From Rhizobium leguminosarum (GTDB taxonomy: Bacteria; Pseudomonadota; Alphaproteobacteria; Rhizobiales; Rhizobiaceae), in contig NZ_LWBS01000446.1 of assembly GCF_001652265.1 (NCBI RefSeq), positions 1 to 23,349 of the forward strand: a DNA stretch of 23,349 nucleotides, given 5' to 3'. Numbering within the stretch: position 1 is the first letter of the stretch; the number at the start of each line of letters is the position of its first letter. This document shows positions 7,537 to 16,072 of this stretch, piece by piece. The notes under the pieces were generated by a model. That model ran no database searches and had not been told where the DNA came from. It saw only the letters and a list, made by a program, of their open reading frames with translations. A program made the translations under genes and the position numbers.

Positions 7537-8799
7537 ATGCAAGCGGAAATGACGAAAAACGCAATCGTGCTCGGCGCCGGCATCGTCGGGGTCTCCACGG
7601 CCATCCATCTTCAGCGGCGCGGCCGGCAGGTGACGCTGATCGACCGCAAGGATCCAGGCAACGAAACCTCGTTCGGCAATGCCGGCCTGATCCAGCGCGA
7701 AGGTGTGGCACCTTACGGCTTTCCCCAGCAGCTCGGGCTTTTGCTGCGCTATGCGCTGAACAACCGCATCGACGCGCATTATCACCTGCGCACGCTGCCG
7801 AGCCAGATCGCCTTTCTCGCCCGCTACTGGTGGAACTCCAATGCGCGCCGCCACGCCATCATCACCCGGTCCTATGCGCCGTTGATCGAAAATTCGGTTG
7901 TCGAACACAGGGATCTGATCGAGGCGTCGCAGGCCGAAGGGCTGATCCGCAAGGACGGCTGGATGAAAATTTTCCGCACTGAAGCCAAGCGCGACGCGGC
8001 TTTCGCAGAGGCAGCACTTTGGCAGAATGAATTCGGCGTGGAGTATGACAGCCTGACTTCGGCCGACATCGCCCGCATGGAGCCTCATATGATGACCGGC
8101 GATTTCGCCGGCGGCATCCGCTGGCGCGACCCCTGGTCAGTACTCGACCCGCATGCGCTGACATCGGCCTATCGCCGTTATTTCGAGAGCCTCGGTGGCC
8201 GGTTCGTCACGGGCGACGCCGCCTCGCTCGGTCCGTTCGGCTCCGGCTGGAAGATCATGACCGCGGAAGGTCCACTCGAAGCCGACGATGTTGTGATGGC
8301 GCTCGGCCCCTGGGCGGCCGTTGCAACGCGCCGGCTCGGCTACTCCTTCCCGCTCGGCGTCAAGCGCGGCTATCACATGCATTATGCCGCTGAGGGCAAT
8401 GCCGTGCTCAACAACTGGACGCTCGATGCCGAACGCGGTTATCTCCTTGCGCCGATGAACCGCGGCATCCGCCTGACGACCGGGGCGGAGTTTGCAACGC
8501 TCGACGCGCCGAAGACGCCGGTCCAGCTTGACCGCGCCGAAGCCGTGGCGCGCACCATCTTCCCGCTCGGAGGCACGCTCGATCCCGAACCCTGGATGGG
8601 CGCGCGCCCCTGCACGCCGGATATGATGCCGATCATCGGCAAGGCGCCGCGCCATCAGGGCCTGTGGTTTGCCTTCGGCCATGCCCATCACGGGCTGACG
8701 CTCGGGCCGGTGACCGGCCGCGTGCTTGCCGAACTCATCACCGGCGAGACGCCATTCATCGATATTGCGGCCTATTCACCGCGGCGTTTCAACCCGTAA
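7537..8799 (+). CDS. FAD-dependent D-amino-acid dehydrogenase-like oxidoreductase
   Basis: 420 residues of the DAO/DadA fold. AIVLGAGIVGVSTAIHLQRR (9-28) is the Rossmann dinucleotide-binding GxGxxG that binds FAD ADP, and IDRKDPGNETSFGNAG follows as in DadA. The C-terminal WMGARPCTPDMMPIIG and FAFGHAHHGLTLGP complete the FAD site. It would oxidise a D-amino acid (or related secondary amine) to the 2-oxo acid and ammonia, passing electrons to the respiratory chain; the exact substrate is not readable. Two candidate starts, ATG 7537 and ATG 7549, each follow an AGCGGA box; the second gives MTKNAIVLG and may be the true one. The 3' end overlaps the convergent gntK by 11 bases. A separate unit from the polyketide genes 64 bases upstream is possible but not certain. 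Confidence 0.82.
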   Translation: MQAEMTKNAIVLGAGIVGVSTAIHLQRRGRQVTLIDRKDPGNETSFGNAGLIQREGVAPYGFPQQLGLLLRYALNNRIDAHYHLRTLPSQIAFLARYWWNSNARRHAIITRSYAPLIENSVVEHRDLIEASQAEGLIRKDGWMKIFRTEAKRDAAFAEAALWQNEFGVEYDSLTSADIARMEPHMMTGDFAGGIRWRDPWSVLDPHALTSAYRRYFESLGGRFVTGDAASLGPFGSGWKIMTAEGPLEADDVVMALGPWAAVATRRLGYSFPLGVKRGYHMHYAAEGNAVLNNWTLDAERGYLLAPMNRGIRLTTGAEFATLDAPKTPVQLDRAEAVARTIFPLGGTLDPEPWMGARPCTPDMMPIIGKAPRHQGLWFAFGHAHHGLTLGPVTGRVLAELITGETPFIDIAAYSPRRFNP

Positions 8800-9328
8800 C
8801 GCCTAATGTTGCAAGACCGTCGAGGGCCGTTGCCGCAATGCCGTCCACCGTGTCGTCGATATCGACGGTGACGACGCCCGGCTCGCCTGTGGGCACCTCA
8901 AGCGTCGCCAGCTGGCTGTCGAGCAGCGAGGCCGGCATGAAATGTCCCTTGCGCTCGCCCATACGCTTCATCAGCAGCGCCCTGGAACCTTCGAGATAGA
9001 CGAAGAACAGATTGCCGCCGGCAGCAGCCCTGAGCCTGTCGCGATAGAGACGCTTCAGCGCCGAGCAGGAGACGATGATGCCCTCGCTTTTCTCCAGCGA
9101 GGCTTTCATGTTTTCGCCGATGCGGTCGAGCCAGGGCATCCGGTCCTCATCGGTCAGTGGAATGCCCTTCGACATCTTTTCGACATTGGCGGCGGGATGG
9201 AGCGCATCGCCTTCGACGAAGGCCAAGTGCAGGGCTTCGGCGAGTTTCTCACCGACGGAGGATTTGCCGCAGCCGCTGACCCCCATGACGATGATCGCAT
9301 GGGCTTTGTTCGTCCGCTCATCCGGCAT
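8789..9328 (-). CDS. gntK: gluconate kinase
   Basis: 179 residues, normal for GntK/IdnK. The P-loop GVSGCGKS (16-23) binds ATP; VEGDALHPAANVEKMSKG and PLTDEDRMPWL are the gluconate-binding and lid-side motifs of the family; VSCSALKRLYRDRLR and GHFMPASLLDSQLATLE complete it. It phosphorylates D-gluconate to 6-phosphogluconate, feeding the Entner-Doudoroff and pentose phosphate routes in the cytoplasm. A strong GAGGAGGA box precedes the ATG. It starts only 27 bases after the dppF stop, so it may be read from the dpp operon, although no functional link is obvious, and a stem-loop at 9349-9370 could limit read-through. The 3' end overlaps the convergent oxidoreductase gene. Confidence 0.92.
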   Translation of the reverse strand: MPDERTNKAHAIIVMGVSGCGKSSVGEKLAEALHLAFVEGDALHPAANVEKMSKGIPLTDEDRMPWLDRIGENMKASLEKSEGIIVSCSALKRLYRDRLRAAAGGNLFFVYLEGSRALLMKRMGERKGHFMPASLLDSQLATLEVPTGEPGVVTVDIDDTVDGIAATALDGLATLGVTG

Positions 9329-9355
9329 GCTTCCTCCTCAAGCTTGGCTTCCCGC

Positions 9356-10305
<950 letters not shown>

Positions 10306-10309
<4 letters not shown>

Positions 10310-11322
10310 ACGAGGTCTCCTGCAGTTTCAACGGCCATGACGCCCGGATGCCCGAGCGGCTTGCCGTCCTTCAAAGGATAGTTGCAGAGCGCCAGTCCGA
10401 GTTCCGGCCCCTGGCGGACGACGCCGCGATCGCATTCGACCGTGGCGTAGCCACAACGCGGCGCAAACAGGCAGCCCGTCGGGCGACCATGCTGGCCGGG
10501 AACGACACCGGCGATGGAGGGAAGACGCTGGCCGACCTTGGCGCGCTCAGGCAGGGCTGCGAGCAGAGCTGCGGTATAGGGATGATGCGGATCGCGGAAC
10601 AGCGCCCTCACCGGCTGTTCCTCGACCTTCTGGCCGGCATATTGCACCTGCACGCGCTCGGCGGTTTCGGCGACAACACCCATGTCGTGGGTGATCAGCA
10701 CCAGCGCCATGCCCTGCTCCTTCTGCAGGCGGACGAGCAGGTCGAGGATCTGCGCCTGGATCGTCACGTCGAGCGCGGTCGTCGGCTCATCGGCAATGAG
10801 GAGCTTCGGATTGCAGGCGAGCGCCATGGCGATCATGACGCGCTGGCTCATGCCGCCGGACATCTGATGCGGGAAGTTCGACAGGCGCTCTTCCGGCGCC
10901 GGAATGCCGACGAGGTTCAAGAGCTCGATCGAGCGTTGGCGGCGTTCCTTGCGGTTGAGGCCCATATGGACGCGCAGGGTCTCGCCGAGCTGGAAACCAA
11001 CCGTGAAGCACGGATTAAGGCTCGACATCGGCTCCTGGAAGATCATCGCCATGTCCTTGCCGACGATCCTGCGGCGTTGGCGGGCGGAGATGCCGCGCAG
11101 ATCCTGGCCATCGAACTGCAGGCGATCAGCGGTGATTTTTGCCGTCCAGGGCAGAAGCCCCATCAGGGCCAGCATGGCCACGGATTTACCCGAGCCGGAT
11201 TCGCCGACGATCGACAGGATCTCGCCCTTGTCGCAGGCAAGCGATACGCCATCGACGGCGCGGAACAGACCGGATGACGTTTGGAATTCGACGGTCAGAT
11301 TTTCGATCTCGAGAAGTGGCAT
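10306..11322 (-). CDS. dppD: dipeptide/ALA ABC transporter ATP-binding protein DppD
   Basis: 338 residues from the ATG at 11322; a GTG one codon upstream leaves too little spacing from GAGG. Walker A GESGSGKS (40-47), Q-loop [12 protein letters not shown], signature [16 protein letters not shown], Walker [13 protein letters not shown] and switch LITHDMG are present. The C-terminal oligopeptide-transporter extension has [15 protein letters not shown]. It forms the ATPase heterodimer with DppF at the inner face of the membrane. The start shares one base with the dppC stop (TGATG at 11320-11324), so translation is coupled. Confidence 0.93.
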
Positions 11323-12212
11323 CACGACCTCTTCAGCTTGGGGTCGAGCGCATCGCGCAGGCCGTCACCCATCAGGTTGATGGCGAGAACGGTGATGAGG
11401 ATGGCAAGACCCGGGAATGTTACGACCCACCAGGCGCGCGAGATGAACTCACGGGATTCGGCCAGCATCGTCCCCCATTCGGGTGTCGGCGGCTGGGCGC
11501 CCATGCCGAGAAAGCCGAGGGCCGCGGCATCGAGAATCGCCGCCGAAAAGGCGAGCGTCGCCTGAACGATCAGCGGCCCAAGACAGTTCGGCAGGATCGT
11601 CTTGAACATCAACCGGAAGGTGCCCGCACCGGCGACACGCGAGGCAATCACATATTCCTTCTCACGCTCTGAAATGACCGAGGCCCGCGTCAGCCGCACG
11701 AAATGCGGCTGGTTGACCAGCGAAATCGCGATCATCGCATTGGTAAGGCCAGGCCCGAGCACCGCCACCAGCACCAGAGCCAGCAGCAGCGACGGGAAGG
11801 CCAGGATGATATCCATCAGACGCATGATCGCCGTATCGATCTTGCCGCGGAAATATCCGGCGACGAGGCCGATCAGCACGCCTGAAATGACCGAAAGTGT
11901 GACGACGACGACGCCGATGAACAGCGAGAACCGTGCGCCATAGATCAGGCGCGAGAGGATATCGCGGCCGACGGCATCCGTTCCGAGCGGGAAGGAGGCG
12001 CTGCCGCCATCCATCCAGAACGGCACGGCGAGCAGTACCGCACGGTTCTGCTCGTTCGGTTCATGCGGCGCAAAGAGCGGCGCGAAGACCGCAACGACCA
12101 GGATGATGGTGAAAACCACGAGGCCGATGACGGCGCCCTTGTTGCGGGAGAAATAATGCCAGAACTCCGCAACGGCGGATGGCTGACCGGTTTTGACGGT
12201 GACCGTGCTCAT
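11322..12212 (-). CDS. dppC: dipeptide/ALA ABC transporter permease DppC
   Basis: 296 residues. The cytoplasmic N-terminus is followed by a first membrane span at about 25-44, then the periplasmic segment APHEPNEQNRAVLLAVPFWM and FPLGTDAVGRDILSRLIYG, a hallmark of DppC/OppC. About five further spans follow; the cytoplasmic EAA-type loop is around ASRVAGAGTFRLMFKTILPN, which docks on the ATPases. AGGAGCGG precedes the ATG. It lies nine bases after dppB and one base from dppD, within the operon. Confidence 0.93.
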   Translation of the reverse strand: MSTVTVKTGQPSAVAEFWHYFSRNKGAVIGLVVFTIILVVAVFAPLFAPHEPNEQNRAVLLAVPFWMDGGSASFPLGTDAVGRDILSRLIYGARFSLFIGVVVVTLSVISGVLIGLVAGYFRGKIDTAIMRLMDIILAFPSLLLALVLVAVLGPGLTNAMIAISLVNQPHFVRLTRASVISEREKEYVIASRVAGAGTFRLMFKTILPNCLGPLIVQATLAFSAAILDAAALGFLGMGAQPPTPEWGTMLAESREFISRAWWVVTFPGLAILITVLAINLMGDGLRDALDPKLKRS

Positions 12213-12221
12213 GAACCGCTC

Positions 12222-13226
12222 CTAGTGACGAATGCGCGGATTGATGAAGCCATAGAGAACATCAACAATCAGATTGACCAGCATGATGACGCCGGCGATC
12301 AGCAGAAGGCCGCCCTGGACCACGGCGTAATCGCGCTTGAAGACCGAATCGACCATCCATTTGCCGATACCCGGCCAGGAAAAGATCGTCTCGGTGAGGA
12401 TGGCGCCGGCAAGAAGAACGCCGATCTGCAGACCGATCGTGGTGATGACAGGGATCATCGCATTGCGCAGCGCATGCACGCCGACGACGCGCAGCGGCTT
12501 CAGGCCCTTCGAGCGCGCGGTGCGGACATAGTCCTCGCCCAGAACCTCGAGCATTGCCGAACGTGTCTGGCGCGCAATGACGGCAAGCGGGATAGTCGCC
12601 AGCACGATGGTCGGCAGGATGAGATAGCTGACGGCGGAGGCGAAAGCCCCCTTCTGGCCTGACAGCAGGCTGTCGATCAGCATGAAACCGGTAACCGGCT
12701 TGAAGAAATACATCAGAGAGATGCGACCGGAAACCGGCGTCCAGCCGAGATAGCCGGAGAAGAAGATGATGAGCAGCAGACCCCACCAGAAGATCGGCAT
12801 GGAATAACCGATGAGGGCAACACCCATCACGCTCTGATCGAACCACGTGCCACGCTTGACCGCCGCAAAGACGCCGGCGGGCACGCCAAGACAGACGGCG
12901 ATGATGATGGCACAGAGCGAAAGCTCCAGCGTTGCCGGAAACAGCGTCAGAAATTCGCCGAGAACCGGCCGCTTGGTGACGATCGAGGTGCCGAGATCGC
13001 CGTGCAGCACTTTTACGAGGTAGTCGAAATACTGCACATACATGGGCCGGTCGAAGCCGAGATCGTGCATGATCTGGGCGTGACGCTCCGGCGCCATGAC
13101 ACGTTCACCCGACAGGAGCATGACGGGATCGCCGGGAAGCATGCGGATGAACGAGAAGGCAATGAGGGAAACGCCGAGAAATGTCGGGATCAGCACCGCG
13201 AAGCGGCTGATGAAAAAACGCAACAT
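12222..13226 (-). CDS. dppB: dipeptide/ALA ABC transporter permease DppB
   Basis: 334 residues with about six membrane spans. The N-terminal RFAVLIPTFLGVSLIAFSFI and RMLPGDPVMLLSG are the DppB/OppB signature. DYVRTARSKGLKPLRVVGVH forms the EAA loop that contacts the ATP-binding subunits, and the C-terminal IFSWPGIGKWMVDSVFKRDY is characteristic. With DppC it forms the transmembrane channel. The ribosome site (GGATACC) is modest; the gene follows the stem-loop in the dppA-dppB gap, which would favour lower expression than dppA. Confidence 0.93.
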   Translation of the reverse strand: MLRFFISRFAVLIPTFLGVSLIAFSFIRMLPGDPVMLLSGERVMAPERHAQIMHDLGFDRPMYVQYFDYLVKVLHGDLGTSIVTKRPVLGEFLTLFPATLELSLCAIIIAVCLGVPAGVFAAVKRGTWFDQSVMGVALIGYSMPIFWWGLLLIIFFSGYLGWTPVSGRISLMYFFKPVTGFMLIDSLLSGQKGAFASAVSYLILPTIVLATIPLAVIARQTRSAMLEVLGEDYVRTARSKGLKPLRVVGVHALRNAMIPVITTIGLQIGVLLAGAILTETIFSWPGIGKWMVDSVFKRDYAVVQGGLLLIAGVIMLVNLIVDVLYGFINPRIRH

Positions 13227-13245
13227 GGCAGGTATCCAATAGTTT

Positions 13246-13273
13246 CCGGCGGTCAGGAAGACCTGACCGCCGG
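13246..13273 (-). terminator. perfect 12-bp stem-loop between dppA and dppB
   Basis: Arms 13246-13257 (CCGGCGGTCAGG) and 13262-13273 (CCTGACCGCCGG) are perfectly complementary around a 4-base loop, GC-rich and without a following T-tract. It lies in the 86-base gap between the dppA stop and the dppB start. Such elements in binding-protein transporter operons commonly protect the upstream mRNA from 3' decay or cause partial termination, so excess binding protein is made relative to the membrane parts. That role is inferred. Confidence 0.7.
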
Positions 13274-13312
13274 CTGCGCCCAGCTTTGCCGGGCATTCTT
13301 ACATTATTCTTG

Positions 13313-14908
13313 TTATTCGGATACGTCGACGCCGTCGAAGCGGTGAATGCCGAGCGGATCCATGAAGAAGCCCGAGACCTTCTTGCTCATCGGAACGAAG
13401 ACGAGCGAGTGATCGAGGGCCGCCCAAGGGGCTTCCTTCTTGAAGATCAGCTGAGCCTGCTCATAGGCCTTGGTGCGCTCGCCGACATCGGCCGTGAGCT
13501 TGGCCTTGGTCATCAGGTCGTCATATTCCTTGTTGCACCACTGAGCACGGTTGTTGCCGCCGACGGCATCGCAGCCAAGCAGCGTATCCATGAAGTTGTC
13601 CGGGTCGCCGTTGTCGCCGGTCCAGCCGAGGATGACGGCGCCGTCGCGCTTCACGTCGGAGGAGAGCTTGAGATATTCGGCCCACTCATGTGTGACGATC
13701 TCGACCTTGACACCAATCTTGGCGAAATCCGCCTGCATCAATTCGGCGGCGCGGCGCGCGTTCAGCATATAGGGGCGCGAAACCGGCATCGCCCAGATCT
13801 TCATGCTGAGATCCTTGACGCCGGCATCGGCGAGAGCCTTCTTGGCAGCGTCCGGATCGTACTTGTCGTCTACGACGGCGTCGTTATAGGACCACATCGT
13901 CGGTGGGATCGGGTTCTTGGCAACGGCGGCAGCACCCTGGAAGACGGCGTCGATGATCGCCTGCTTGTTGATCGCCATGTTGAGCGCACGGCGAACTTCC
14001 GGCTTGTCGAACGGCGCCATCTGCGTGTTATAGGCGAGGAAGCCGACATTGAGACCGGCCTGCTCCAGCACGGTCAGATTGTTGTCCTTCTTGAGCTCGG
14101 AGACGTCGGCTGCATTCGGATAGGGGATCAGATGGCATTCGCCGGCCTTCAGCTTCTGAGCACGGACAGCCGCGTCAGAGGTGATGGCGAAAACCAGATC
14201 GTCGATCTTTTCCTTGCCCTTGAAATAGGTTTCGTTCGCCTTGTAGCGGATGACGGCATCCGGCTGGTAGGCGACGAAGGTGAACGGGCCGGTGCCGAGC
14301 GGCTGCTGGTTCATCTGCGCCATCTTGCCGTCGGCGGCGAGTTTGTCGGCATATTCCTTGGAGACGATCGAGGCGAAGTCCATGGCGAGGTCGGCGAGGA
14401 ACGGCGCTTCGGGATGGTTGAGCGTGAACTTGACGGTGAGGTCGTCGACCTTTTCGATCGACTTGATCAGCTCCGGGAAGCCCATGCCGGCAGCGTATTC
14501 GTAAGAACCGCCCTCGACATATTTGTTCCACGGATTGTCAGATTTCAGCTGGCGCTCGAAGGAGAACACGACGTCGTCGGCGTTGAAATCGCGCGTCGGC
14601 GTGAAGAAGTCGGTGGTCTGATACTTGACGCCGGGATGAAGCTTGAAGGTGTATTCCGTGCCGTCGGCCGAAACGCTCCAGCTGTCGGCCAGACCGGGCT
14701 CGATCTCGGTCCCGCCATGCTTGAATTCGACGAGGCGGCTATAGACCGTGCGCGACGACGCGTCGAAGGTCGTGCCTGCCGTATAGAGGCTCGGGTCGAA
14801 GCCTTCCGGCGAGCCCTCGGAGCAATAGACAAGGGTCTTGGACCAGGCCGACGTCGCCATGACGGAAATCAGGGCCGTCGCTGCCAGGAGGACAGAGATC
14901 TTTTTCAT
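13313..14908 (-). CDS. dppA: dipeptide/ALA-binding periplasmic protein DppA
   Basis: 531 residues from the ATG at 14908, which begins the signal peptide (about 1-23, cleavage near TSAWS-K). An upstream in-frame ATG at 14959 would put 17 polar residues before the signal and is rejected; GGGAAA lies about seven bases before 14908. The mature start KTLVYCSEGSPEGFDPSLY, PEAPFLADLAMDFASI, NPIPPTMWSYND and MDPLGIHRF match E. coli DppA closely (family SBP_bac_5). It captures dipeptides and, in R. leguminosarum, delta-aminolevulinate (established for the dpp genes there) and delivers them to DppBCDF. First gene of the operon, with an AT-rich control region upstream. Confidence 0.94.
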   Translation of the reverse strand: MKKISVLLAATALISVMATSAWSKTLVYCSEGSPEGFDPSLYTAGTTFDASSRTVYSRLVEFKHGGTEIEPGLADSWSVSADGTEYTFKLHPGVKYQTTDFFTPTRDFNADDVVFSFERQLKSDNPWNKYVEGGSYEYAAGMGFPELIKSIEKVDDLTVKFTLNHPEAPFLADLAMDFASIVSKEYADKLAADGKMAQMNQQPLGTGPFTFVAYQPDAVIRYKANETYFKGKEKIDDLVFAITSDAAVRAQKLKAGECHLIPYPNAADVSELKKDNNLTVLEQAGLNVGFLAYNTQMAPFDKPEVRRALNMAINKQAIIDAVFQGAAAVAKNPIPPTMWSYNDAVVDDKYDPDAAKKALADAGVKDLSMKIWAMPVSRPYMLNARRAAELMQADFAKIGVKVEIVTHEWAEYLKLSSDVKRDGAVILGWTGDNGDPDNFMDTLLGCDAVGGNNRAQWCNKEYDDLMTKAKLTADVGERTKAYEQAQLIFKKEAPWAALDHSLVFVPMSKKVSGFFMDPLGIHRFDGVDVSE

Positions 14909-15180
14909 AATATTGTTTCCCGGTTGTTCTTCTTGATGTTTGGAGATCGTAGAATGCATCTCGATCGACGGTTGATGGAACGATATTTATCTACTGAAAG
15001 CAACGGGCTATGCAAAAAAATTTTCCAGCTGGACAATTTTAGAAATTTTCAGTCAAAAATCAGCCGCATTTGGAAATATTCGGACAAAAATGACCGAAAT
15101 TTTGTCGCATTTGGTATAAAAGCGCGCCCATCGCGACATGCAACCGGCATTTTCCCAGCATTCGGAGGCCGATGAGACGT
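14909..15180 (-). promoter_or_regulatory. AT-rich dppA upstream control region
   Basis: No gene. Reading leftward there is a possible sigma-70 promoter: TTGCAT (15010-15015) and TAGATA (14988-14993) with 16-base spacing, about 80 bases before the dppA ATG. Further upstream lie a dyad GACAAAA/TTTTGTC (15083-15089 and 15100-15106), a second dyad TTCGG/CCGAA inside it, and a 9-base direct repeat CGCATTTGG (15065-15073 and 15106-15114) spaced 41 bases, close to four helix turns. These are candidate operator sites. No clear TGA-N9-TCA iron-responsive (IRO) motif was found. Confidence 0.4.
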
Positions 15181-15184
15181 CCGC

Positions 15185-15221
15185 AAAAACAAAAAACCGC
15201 GGTCGCCAGGCAACCGCGGTT
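15185..15221 (-). terminator. rho-independent terminator of rirA
   Basis: On the minus strand a 9-bp stem (15213-15221 with 15195-15203, AACCGCGGT/ACCGCGGTT) with a 9-base loop runs straight into a T-rich tract (TTTTTTGTTTTTG, about 15184-15196). It begins 25 bases after the rirA stop. It should isolate rirA from dppA transcription. Confidence 0.88.
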
Positions 15222-15245
15222 CAGAAGCAAATTCTGTTCTTTAAA

Positions 15246-15728
15246 TCAGGCGGCGGGGGCAACGATCGCGGGCTTGCGATATGCCGGCTCGCCGGTAATA
15301 CCGAGAAGGAAATTGATCTGCGGACGCGCCTTGACGAGGTCGTCGATGGAATATTCCGACAGCACGGCGAAGAAGGCGTTGAGCGCCTTGCGCAGCGCCG
15401 AATTCAAACCGCAACTGTCGACCAGCGGGCATTCGACCTCACCGTCATCCTCGAAGCATTCGGCCATGGCGAAGCTGTCTTCTGTCACCCGAACGACGTC
15501 GAAAAGACTAATGTCGGCGGCCGGCTTGCCCAAGCGCACGCCGCCATTGCGACCGCGCACGGTTTCGACCAGACCCGCCTTGTTCAGCGGCTGGAGGATC
15601 TTGAAAAGAAAGAGCTCGGAAACGCCATAGGCCCTGGCGATTTCCGGAATCCGGCTCAAGTGCCCGTCATTGGCAGCACAATACATCAACATGCGAACCG
15701 CATAGTTCGTCTGCTTCGTCAACCGCAT
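15246..15728 (-). CDS. rirA: iron-responsive regulator RirA (Rrf2 family)
   Basis: 160 residues, the family length. The N-terminal winged helix (LTKQTNYAVRMLMYCA; IARAYGVSELFLFKILQPL; VRGRNGGVRLGK) binds DNA. Three Cys (C91, C100, C106, in AECF...VECPLVDSC) are the iron-sulfur ligands of Rrf2 proteins. RirA is the global iron repressor of Rhizobium and Agrobacterium: with its cluster loaded it blocks iron-uptake genes when iron is sufficient. The C1-C2 spacing here is one residue longer than my recollection of R. leguminosarum RirA (C91, C99, C105). AGGAGA lies six bases before the ATG. It has its own promoter and terminator. Very close to R. leguminosarum RirA throughout. Confidence 0.94.
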   Translation of the reverse strand: MRLTKQTNYAVRMLMYCAANDGHLSRIPEIARAYGVSELFLFKILQPLNKAGLVETVRGRNGGVRLGKPAADISLFDVVRVTEDSFAMAECFEDDGEVECPLVDSCGLNSALRKALNAFFAVLSEYSIDDLVKARPQINFLLGITGEPAYRKPAIVAPAA

Positions 15729-15744
15729 GCCATTCTCCTGACTC

Positions 15745-15786
15745 GTCTGTTCAGACCTATATAGGCGGTTTGCTAGTTTTGAACAA
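15745..15786 (-). promoter_or_regulatory. rirA promoter with overlapping palindromes
   Basis: Reading leftward, TTGTTC (15781-15786) and TATATA (15758-15763) with 17-base spacing form a sigma-70-like promoter, placing the start of transcription about 20 bases before the rirA ATG. A perfect 10-bp palindrome CCTATATAGG (15756-15765) covers the -10, and GTCTG-TT-CAGAC (15745-15756) covers the start. Both could be operators, including for self-control by RirA; this is inference. Confidence 0.5.
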
Positions 15787-16012
15787 TTCCAAAATATGAA
15801 ATTCGCATTCAGCTTATGAGGCCATTTGCCGCGACGTCAATCCCACTCCAATATCCCGACGTCATCGAGGATCGCCCCGCCTGGGCTCGGGCGTGCCTTG
15901 CGCATCAGTTTGACCTCGGCACTGGTGAATGGGAGATGGCGAGCAGACTGCGCCCTTGTCTCAGAATATCCTCGATGCCGGACCGACATCGCCAGCAATC
16001 AGCATGACGAGG
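15787..16012. other. intergenic region between rirA promoter and mmsA terminator
   Basis: About 225 bases with short open frames on the plus strand (up to 88 codons) that lack ribosome sites and family resemblance. Nothing convincing is seen here beyond the flanking promoter and terminator. Confidence 0.4.
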
Positions 16013-16043
16013 AAAAATTCGGGAGCCGAAAGGCCCCCGAATT
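16013..16043 (-). terminator. rho-independent terminator of mmsA
   Basis: On the minus strand a 10-bp stem (16032-16041 with 16018-16027, one G-U wobble in RNA) with loop TTTC is followed by TTTTT (16013-16017). It begins about 30 bases after the mmsA stop and is a good intrinsic terminator. Confidence 0.85.
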
Positions 16044-16072
16044 ACTGATTTCATATCGGAATGTCGTGACGA

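Noticed and set aside
10348..11277. 309-codon plus-strand frame
   Set aside because: Antisense shadow of dppD.
14909..14959. Upstream ATG extension of dppA
   Set aside because: Would place polar residues before a proper signal peptide; the ribosome site supports 14908.
15009..15120. AT-rich tract as a small RNA or origin
   Set aside because: No stable structure followed by a terminator and no DnaA-box cluster; dyads fit a regulatory region better.
13286..15175. 629-codon open frame on the plus strand
   Set aside because: It is antisense to dppA, a certain gene, and is low-complexity in the way mirror frames of GC-rich genes are; no family resemblance.
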